Assembly (NCBI RefSeq): GCF_004684905.1
Contig: NZ_SRJC01000009.1
Span: 1 to 59,174, forward strand
Direction: 5' to 3'
Length of the DNA: 59,174 nt
DNA from: Halobacillus salinus
GTDB lineage: Bacteria; Bacillota; Bacilli; Bacillales; Halobacillaceae
Part shown: in pieces, positions 53,475 to 59,174 of the stretch
Layout: each line of letters begins with the position of its first letter
Position numbering within the stretch: position 1 is the first letter of the stretch
Notes under the pieces: model-generated
Told to the model about the DNA's origin: nothing
Databases searched by the model: none
What the model saw: the letters and a program-made list of their open reading frames with translations, nothing else
Made by a program: the position numbers and the translations under genes

Positions 53475-55934
53475 TTAATTTGTCGATTCTTGCTGGGTAT
53501 GAACGACAAACTCTTTCTTGTCATCCAAATCGATTTTGACCTTCTGCCCTTTAGCAATGTTCTCTTTCAACAATTCTTCAGACAGTAGATCTTCTACGTT
53601 CTTCTGGAGAGAACGACGCAGTGGACGGGCTCCGTATTCTGGATCGAAACCTTGCTCTGCAATATACTCAATGGCTTTCTCAGATAATGTGAAGTCGATT
53701 TCTTGTTCCTGCAGACGTTGTCTCAACTGCTCTGCCATCAGCGTAACGATGTCCTTCATGTGTTTCTTCTCCAGGGAGTGGAACACAATGGTTTCATCAA
53801 TACGGTTAAGGAATTCTGGGCGGAACGCTTTCTTCAGTTCCGCTGTTACTTTCGACTTCATGTCTTTATAATCTTGGTCGCCATCACCCATAGTGAAACC
53901 GACATATTTGTTAGATTTCAATTCTTGAGCACCTACGTTTGAAGTCATGATCAACACGGTATTACGGAAGTCCACGACGCGACCTTTAGAGTCTGTCAGA
54001 CGGCCGTCCTCTAGGACTTGAAGTAGAATATTGAACACTTCAGGGTGCGCTTTTTCGATTTCGTCAAGAAGGACAACAGAGTATGGTTTGTTACGCACTT
54101 TCTCTGTCAGTTGTCCGCCTTCTTCATAACCTACATAACCTGGTGGTGAACCAACCAGTCGGGACGTGCTGTGTTTTTCCATATACTCTGACATGTCGAT
54201 TCGGATCATTGCATCCTCTTCACCGAACATGCTCTCAGCAAGGGCACGCGCAAGCTCTGTCTTACCAACACCTGTTGGTCCTAAGAAAATGAAGGAACCG
54301 ATTGGTCGTTTCGGATCTTTCAAGCCGGCACGGGCACGGCGGATTGCTTTCGAAATGGATCTTACAGCTTCGTCTTGACCGATGACCCGATTGTGGAGCG
54401 TATCCTCTAATGCAAGTAGGCGCTCACTCTCATCTTTTGTCATCTTAGAGACTGGGACTCCAGTCCATGTTGATACAACAGAGGCGATATCCTCTACTGT
54501 CACTTCTGAGTCTTCCTGGCCTTGCTTCTCTTTCCATTCATCTTTCGTTTGCTCTAGTTCATCTCTTAAACGTTGCTCACTATCTCTTAGAGAAGCGGCT
54601 TTTTCGAATTCTTGACTTTGTACCGCAGCATCTTTTTCTTTTCGTACCTCTTCTAACTTCTGTTCCAACTCCTTCAAGTTTGGCGGAGCTGTATAAGAGC
54701 GAAGACGAACTTTAGAAGCTGCCTCATCAATCAAGTCGATCGCTTTATCCGGAAGGAAGCGATCTGTTATATAACGGTCTGAGAACCGAACCGCAGAATC
54801 GATAGAATCATCCGGAATCGTAACACGGTGGTGTGCTTCATAACGATCACGCAATCCTTTTAAAATCTGTACAGATTCATCAAGATTTGGTTCATCTACT
54901 TGGATAGGTTGGAAACGACGCTCAAGTGCTGCATCTTTTTCAATATACTTGCGATACTCATCCAACGTAGTTGCACCGATACATTGGAGCTCTCCACGAG
55001 CAAGAGATGGTTTCAGAATGTTCGAAGCGTCAATAGCGCCTTCTGCTCCACCTGCACCAATCAATGTGTGCAATTCGTCAATGAATAGAATGATATTTCC
55101 GGCTTGGCGAATTTCTTCCATCACTTTTTTCAGACGGTCTTCAAATTCACCACGATATTTCGTTCCTGCTACGACTGTTCCCATATCTAGAGTCATTACC
55201 CGCTTATCACGCAAGATCTCAGGAACTTCATTATTCATAATCTGCTGTGCTAGACCTTCTGCAATAGCCGTTTTACCAACACCAGGTTCTCCGACAAGAA
55301 CTGGGTTGTTCTTCGTACGACGGCTCAACACTTGAATAACACGCTCAATCTCTTTACTTCGACCGATAACCGGGTCGATATTTCCTTCTTTTGCAATAGC
55401 TGTTAAGTCACGAGCCAAGGAATCGAGTGTCGGTGTGTTGGCATTTGCAGCTTGGCCGCCACCAGCCCCACCACGACGATTTTGACCTCCAGTAGACTCA
55501 TTGTTCCCGAGCAGCTGTAAAACTTGCTGACGGGCTTTATTTAGGCTTACACCGAGGTTGTTAAGAACACGTGCTGCAACACCTTCCCCTTCACGAATCA
55601 AACCGAGAAGAATGTGCTCTGTTCCCACATAAGAGTGACCTAGTTTACGAGCTTCGTCCATAGAAAGCTCAATTACTTTCTTAGCACGAGGAGTATAGTG
55701 AATCGTCTGAGACACTTTCTCCCCTTTTCCGATCAGCTTCTCCACTTCTTGTTGGATCTTCGTCGCTTCCAAACCAAGGGCGGATAAAGCTTTCGCTGCT
55801 ATTCCTTCCCCTTCACTAACAAGGCCAAGCAAAATGTGCTCTGTCCCTATATTATTGTGACCAAGTCGAACTGCTTCTTCTTGTGCTAACGCCAATACTT
55901 TTTGTGCTCTTTCAGTAAATCGCCCAAACATCAT
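53475..55934 (-). CDS. clpC: Hsp100 unfoldase ClpC
   Basis: 819 residues from ATG 55934 ([21 protein letters not shown]). Two Clp N repeats (1-145), first AAA with GEPGVGKT, a UVR/middle domain ([19 protein letters not shown]), second AAA with GPTGVGKT, and the ClpP-binding region. It degrades misfolded and arginine-phosphorylated proteins with ClpP and needs MecA or McsB as adaptor. AGGAGG lies eight bases before this ATG and only two before ATG 55940. Confidence 0.98.
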   Translation of the reverse strand: MMFGRFTERAQKVLALAQEEAVRLGHNNIGTEHILLGLVSEGEGIAAKALSALGLEATKIQQEVEKLIGKGEKVSQTIHYTPRAKKVIELSMDEARKLGHSYVGTEHILLGLIREGEGVAARVLNNLGVSLNKARQQVLQLLGNNESTGGQNRRGGAGGGQAANANTPTLDSLARDLTAIAKEGNIDPVIGRSKEIERVIQVLSRRTKNNPVLVGEPGVGKTAIAEGLAQQIMNNEVPEILRDKRVMTLDMGTVVAGTKYRGEFEDRLKKVMEEIRQAGNIILFIDELHTLIGAGGAEGAIDASNILKPSLARGELQCIGATTLDEYRKYIEKDAALERRFQPIQVDEPNLDESVQILKGLRDRYEAHHRVTIPDDSIDSAVRFSDRYITDRFLPDKAIDLIDEAASKVRLRSYTAPPNLKELEQKLEEVRKEKDAAVQSQEFEKAASLRDSEQRLRDELEQTKDEWKEKQGQEDSEVTVEDIASVVSTWTGVPVSKMTKDESERLLALEDTLHNRVIGQDEAVRSISKAIRRARAGLKDPKRPIGSFIFLGPTGVGKTELARALAESMFGEEDAMIRIDMSEYMEKHSTSRLVGSPPGYVGYEEGGQLTEKVRNKPYSVVLLDEIEKAHPEVFNILLQVLEDGRLTDSKGRVVDFRNTVLIMTSNVGAQELKSNKYVGFTMGDGDQDYKDMKSKVTAELKKAFRPEFLNRIDETIVFHSLEKKHMKDIVTLMAEQLRQRLQEQEIDFTLSEKAIEYIAEQGFDPEYGARPLRRSLQKNVEDLLSEELLKENIAKGQKVKIDLDDKKEFVVHTQQESTN

Positions 55935-55952
55935 GGACATTACCTCCTAACA

Positions 55953-57023
55953 TTAATCTTCATTCTCTAATTGAAGTCGTTCTCTGATTAATGATGCCCT
56001 TCGTATATCTCGTTCTTCTGGGTTGAGTGTTGCTTTTGCATATTGTTGCAAAAATCCTGGCTGCGTTAAAATCATCAGCTCATTGAGAATGGTCTGCGGG
56101 ATGTGATCGATCATTCCAAGGTCGATACCGAGTCTCAGGTCTGACAAACACCTTGCCGCCTCTTTGGACTCGATGATACGGCTGTTCTTCAACACACCAT
56201 AGGAACGGAATATCCGGTCCTCAAGTTGAATACCCGACCTGTTCAGAAGAGCTTCCCGAGCTCTCCTTTCTTGGTCAATAAGCTGCTTCACGACACTGTG
56301 GAGATCTTCCACTATATCCTGCTCTGATTTTCCGAGAGTGATTTGGTTAGAAATCTGAAATATATTCCCTACCGCTTCACTACCTTCCCCGTATATCCCC
56401 CGAACAACCAAACCAAGCTGGTTAATTGCTGGAGTCATTCGGTTGATTTGCTGTGTAATAGCTAATGCAGGAAGGTGCATCATCACCGAAGCCCTCATTC
56501 CAGTGCCAACATTCGTTGGACACGCGGTTAAATAACCCCGCTTCTCATCAAACGCATAATCAACTTTTTCTTCGAGCCAATCATCTAGCTGGGAAGCCTG
56601 TTCCAGCGCCTTGTCTAGTTGAAACCCTGGGAAATATAATTGTATGCGAATATGGTCCTCTTCATTAATCATGATAGAAACTTGTTCATTCTGTGAAATT
56701 AAAGTTCCAGAGTGATCAGGCTTTTCAGCCAAGTGTGGACTGATCAAATGCTTCTCTACCAATACGCGCTTTTCAATCGGTTGAAGTTCACTCATTTTAA
56801 TGATTTCGAAGTCTTCGTAATCACGAAATGATTGATGCTTGAACTCTTTTTCAAAAAACGTCATCACTTCATCAAGCAGCTCTTCGGAAGCAATCAAAGG
56901 AAATGGATAGTGAGAGAAATTGCGCGCCAGTCTTATTCGGCTGCTCATCACAATATCACTGTCAGGTCCTTCTTCCTTCATCCAAGGACTAATTGCTTCA
57001 TTGATAAATTGCTGTAACGACAT
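55953..57023 (-). CDS. mcsB: protein arginine kinase McsB
   Basis: 356 residues of the guanido kinase fold. SSRIRLARN near the N-terminus, Cys168 in [15 protein letters not shown], and IYGEGSEA and [10 protein letters not shown] in the nucleotide site. It phosphorylates arginines on CtsR and other proteins, marking them for ClpCP. It starts two bases after the mcsA stop with GGTGGTGAG upstream, so the pair is coupled. Confidence 0.97.
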   Translation of the reverse strand: MSLQQFINEAISPWMKEEGPDSDIVMSSRIRLARNFSHYPFPLIASEELLDEVMTFFEKEFKHQSFRDYEDFEIIKMSELQPIEKRVLVEKHLISPHLAEKPDHSGTLISQNEQVSIMINEEDHIRIQLYFPGFQLDKALEQASQLDDWLEEKVDYAFDEKRGYLTACPTNVGTGMRASVMMHLPALAITQQINRMTPAINQLGLVVRGIYGEGSEAVGNIFQISNQITLGKSEQDIVEDLHSVVKQLIDQERRAREALLNRSGIQLEDRIFRSYGVLKNSRIIESKEAARCLSDLRLGIDLGMIDHIPQTILNELMILTQPGFLQQYAKATLNPEERDIRRASLIRERLQLENED

Positions 57024-57025
57024 AA

Positions 57026-57571
57026 TTACTCACCACCCTCTCCTTGATGAAGCTGGCTTTCTAATGTTCGAATCTTATCTCTAATGTTCGCCGCCTGTTC
57101 GAATTCTTCCTGCTCAATCAGCTGTTTAAGTTGAGATTTATAATCATCAATTTCACGTTTTAAATGGAGGTTCCCACCTTCACGTTTCGGAATCTTCCCG
57201 TCATGACGAGTATTACCGCTGTGAACTCGACGCAGGATCGGATTGATTCGGTCATCAAATGTCTGGTAACAATCTGCACATCCGAATTTTCCGATTCTAG
57301 CAAACTCTTGATACGTCATCCCGCATGTCGGACACTTTAATTGGGACGCTTGTTGATAGGACTGAGCCTTTTGACTGCTAAACGGAGAAGGACTTTCAGA
57401 ATGGAACAAACCGGATAAGAGGTCGTTTAACGAATAGTTCTCTTCTCCATAGCTCATGTACCCTTTGTCTTTCGCACACTGCTCACAAACATGGACTTCC
57501 GTTTTTTGACCGTTGACGACTTGGGTCAAATGAACGGTTGCTTTTCTCTTTTGACATTCTTGGCATTCCAT
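57026..57571 (-). CDS. mcsA: McsB activator McsA
   Basis: 181 residues. An N-terminal CxxC pair (CQEC), a second pair (CEQC), a third zinc cluster (CPTC...CADC) and a C-terminal UVR motif ([20 protein letters not shown]). McsA binds and activates McsB and tethers it to ClpC. It follows ctsR by 19 bases. Confidence 0.96.
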   Translation of the reverse strand: MECQECQKRKATVHLTQVVNGQKTEVHVCEQCAKDKGYMSYGEENYSLNDLLSGLFHSESPSPFSSQKAQSYQQASQLKCPTCGMTYQEFARIGKFGCADCYQTFDDRINPILRRVHSGNTRHDGKIPKREGGNLHLKREIDDYKSQLKQLIEQEEFEQAANIRDKIRTLESQLHQGEGGE

Positions 57572-57590
57572 ACCTCTACCCCTTTCCGCC

Positions 57591-58055
57591 TTAGCTTTTA
57601 TATTTTAATGTAAATAGCATTGCTGTCATCATGCGAGAGCGAACCTCATCTCGTAGAGGAAGAGGGAAGGCCAAAACCTCCCGGTCGGTCATACTTTTGA
57701 TTAAAATTGCTTCACGCTCTGAAATGATCTGTTGTTCTAGCAGTCTGTCAATGACGTCGACGGCAGCATTTTGTGAAACACGTGGTTGGACGAGTTCCAT
57801 GACTTCTTCGATCATATCCGCCTCATCCTTATGTTGAACACGGCTGATTCGGATATAACCTCCACCACCACGCTTGCTCTCCACTATATATCCTCTTTCC
57901 ACAGTAAATCTTGTTTTAATCACATAATTGATTTGAGAAGGTACACACTGAAACTGATCAGCTATTTCGCTTCTTTTGATTTCGATAGTTTCGGACTGGT
58001 TCTCATCAAGGATATTCTTTAAATACTTCTCAATAATGTCAGAGATATTTCGCAT
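57591..58055 (-). CDS. ctsR: heat-shock repressor CtsR
   Basis: 154 residues. A winged helix-turn-helix at the N-terminus with the heat-sensing glycine loop RGGGGYIRI (Gly63-66), then a helical dimerisation domain. CtsR represses clpC and other clp genes until heat or McsB inactivates it. GGGGGAGGG precedes the ATG. Its own operator overlaps the start region, giving autorepression. Confidence 0.97.
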   Translation of the reverse strand: MRNISDIIEKYLKNILDENQSETIEIKRSEIADQFQCVPSQINYVIKTRFTVERGYIVESKRGGGGYIRISRVQHKDEADMIEEVMELVQPRVSQNAAVDVIDRLLEQQIISEREAILIKSMTDREVLAFPLPLRDEVRSRMMTAMLFTLKYKS

Positions 58056-58071
58056 CTTCCCTCCCCCTTCT

Positions 58072-58094
58072 TTTGACTTTGACTATCTTTGACT
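58072..58094 (-). promoter_or_regulatory. CtsR operator with an extra half site
   Basis: The minus strand reads AGTCAAA-GAT-AGTCAAA (58078-58094), the CtsR consensus direct repeat. A third GTCAAA (58072-58077) follows immediately. The box lies just downstream of the -10, where bound repressor would block polymerase. Confidence 0.92.
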
Positions 58095-58102
58095 ATAATT
58101 TT

Positions 58103-58130
58103 ATTATACTCCATTTTTATAGTCACGCAA
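58103..58130 (-). promoter_or_regulatory. ctsR operon promoter
   Basis: Perfect TATAAT (58103-58108) with TTGCGT (58125-58130) after 16 bases on the minus strand, directly upstream of the CtsR box. Confidence 0.65.
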
Positions 58131-58186
58131 CTAAAATGTTTGTAATGAAATACATCCTCTATGTTTCCCTTAAAGGCGTCCAGATA

Positions 58187-58219
58187 AAACAAAAACTACG
58201 CAATAAATTTGCGTAGTTT
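58187..58219 (-). terminator. mgtC-family gene terminator
   Basis: AAACTACGCAA and TTGCGTAGTTT pair around ATTTA and run into TTG then TTTT on the minus strand. The hairpin overlaps the stop codon of the gene. Confidence 0.85.
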
Positions 58220-58901
58220 ATAGAGACATTTTCACTTCAACGACAGAGGGTCTTTCAGAAATATATTGAATCAGTTTATTAATTTTGTCTTTTCCCTTAA
58301 CCTCGACATCAAACACGATTGTATGGACGGGTTGTCCCTTTTTTAACTGAGATGAACGTAAAGTGATTCCAGGTTGATCTAACAAGGTCAAAACCTCTCT
58401 AATTTCACCTTCATACGAAACGATGATTTTCACCCTTTGTTTCCCGTTCTCTGCCATCTTACGCTTTTCTATCTTATTCAAGAACATAAGAGACAATAAA
58501 ACAACCAATGTTGATAGGATTGCAATATCATACATACCTGCTCCTATCACCAGTCCAATACCTGCTACTGTCCATATGGAGGCTGCTGTAGTTAAACCTC
58601 TAATTGTAACACCATGCACCATTATAGTACCGGCTCCTAAAAAACCAATTCCACTTATAACGTATGATGGAATTCTCGCCGGGTCGAACCGGATATGATC
58701 ATGCTTGTCTATCACATCCTCAAACCCATATAACGATAAAAGCATCATCATACATGCACCAACACCGACTAATATATGTGTACGAAAACCAGCGGATTGA
58801 TTTTTAATTTCTCTTTCAAAACCAATAAGTCCACACAGGGCGATCGCGCTTAGAAGGCGCACAGCATATAAGGCGGTGTTTGGACCAAAAATTTCAAGCA
58901 T
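58218..58901 (-). CDS. MgtC/SapB-family membrane protein
   Basis: 227 residues from ATG 58901 (MLEIFGPNTALYAVRLLSAIALC). The MgtC domain has about five membrane helices with the hallmarks GFEREIKNQSAGFRTH and GIGFLGAGTIM, then TTAASIW. A cytosolic C-terminal domain (about 145-227) follows. Function in Bacillaceae is not established. Relatives link to Mg or phosphate/ATP homeostasis. GGGGGGAG precedes the start. The longer frame upstream to 58976 lacks a site. It stands alone between the rRNA operon and ctsR. Confidence 0.92.
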   Translation of the reverse strand: MLEIFGPNTALYAVRLLSAIALCGLIGFEREIKNQSAGFRTHILVGVGACMMMLLSLYGFEDVIDKHDHIRFDPARIPSYVISGIGFLGAGTIMVHGVTIRGLTTAASIWTVAGIGLVIGAGMYDIAILSTLVVLLSLMFLNKIEKRKMAENGKQRVKIIVSYEGEIREVLTLLDQPGITLRSSQLKKGQPVHTIVFDVEVKGKDKINKLIQYISERPSVVEVKMSL

Positions 58902-59006
58902 GGCTCTCCCCCCTTTATCTACCATTGTATGTAGAAGACCTCTATAAAGATTCAAGTAAATTATTAGATTTCCCACTGTTTTTTGAATGGTTATAAAATA
59001 GATTAG

Positions 59007-59042
59007 AAAAAACCCCTTAGAGGAATTCCTCTAAGGGGGTTC
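59007..59042 (-). terminator. rRNA operon terminator
   Basis: AACCCCCTTAGAGG and CCTCTAAGGGGTT pair around AATT (a GAATTC lies at the tip) and run into TTTTTT on the minus strand, just downstream of the 5S gene. Confidence 0.95.
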
Positions 59043-59050
59043 ATAATTGA

Positions 59051-59163
59051 CGTGGCGGCGTCCTACTCTCACGGGGGTAAACCCGACTACCATCGGCGCT
59101 GAAGAGCTTAACTGCTGTGTTCGGCATGGGAACAGGTGTGACCTCTTCGCCTTCACCACCACA
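59051..59163 (-). rRNA. 5S ribosomal RNA
   Basis: The reverse complement has GAAGAGGTCACACCTGTTCC, CCGAACACAGCAGTTAAGCTC and GAGAGTAGGACGCCGCCAC, the conserved 5S blocks, with 5' GTGGTGG pairing with the 3' CCGCCAC. It is the last gene of an rRNA operon running in from the right. The ends are set by the terminal stem and may be off by a few bases. Confidence 0.96.
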
Positions 59164-59174
59164 TCATTATAAGG

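Noticed and set aside
58072-58094. Short tandem repeat or CRISPR-like array
   Set aside because: The repeated GTCAAA units are a CtsR operator. I saw no CRISPR-type repeat-spacer pattern anywhere in the window.

Overview
The window is a continuous piece of the core chromosome of a spore-forming member of the Bacillaceae. Gene order follows the Bacillus subtilis stretch between two rRNA operons, from ctsR to pdaB, almost gene for gene. Sporulation genes (cwlD, gerD, kbaA, pdaB, sigH), the CtsR/McsAB/ClpC system, the Cys T-box and zinc-ribbon forms of S14, L33 and L36 all point the same way. The proteins look like those of halophilic or marine genera such as Halobacillus, Pontibacillus or Thalassobacillus, but the genus is my inference. 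Nearly everything is on the minus strand, so biological order runs from the right end to the left end.

Right end (59.2-53.4 kb): the 5S gene and terminator of one rRNA operon, an MgtC/SapB membrane protein, then ctsR-mcsA-mcsB-clpC behind a CtsR box, closed by a terminator. Next (53.3-46.8 kb) come radA-disA-yacL, an in-frame ispD-ispF fusion and gltX, with a candidate ECF (sigma-M-like) promoter before radA. A cysteine T-box then controls cysE-cysS, followed by mrnC, rlmB, rae1, sigH, rpmG, secE and nusG (46.8-40.8 kb).

Centre (40.7-24.3 kb): rplK-rplA with an L1-type mRNA target before each gene, the L10 leader with rplJ-rplL, a YbxB methyltransferase, rpoB-rpoC behind their own promoter and a terminator-bearing leader, then ybxF-rpsL-rpsG-fusA and tuf. 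Left of this (24.9-9.6 kb) is the S10-spc-alpha supercluster from rpsJ to rplQ, with tandem promoters, a structured S10 leader, and a separate promoter and leader for rpoA.

Left end (9.5-0 kb): ecfA1-ecfA2-ecfT (vitamin transporter module), truA, rplM-rpsI behind an L13 leader, then the sporulation genes cwlD, salA, gerD (plus strand), kbaA and pdaB (plus strand), a small unknown gene, and the promoters, boxA and first 89 bases of a 16S rRNA gene.

Together the genes supply ribosomal proteins, RNA polymerase, elongation factors, tRNA charging and protein secretion. Sporulation, c-di-AMP and proteolysis genes are interspersed. I saw no insertion sequence, prophage, CRISPR array, tRNA gene or clearly foreign island. 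The noteworthy content is regulatory RNA and promoter architecture, plus the IspD-IspF fusion.
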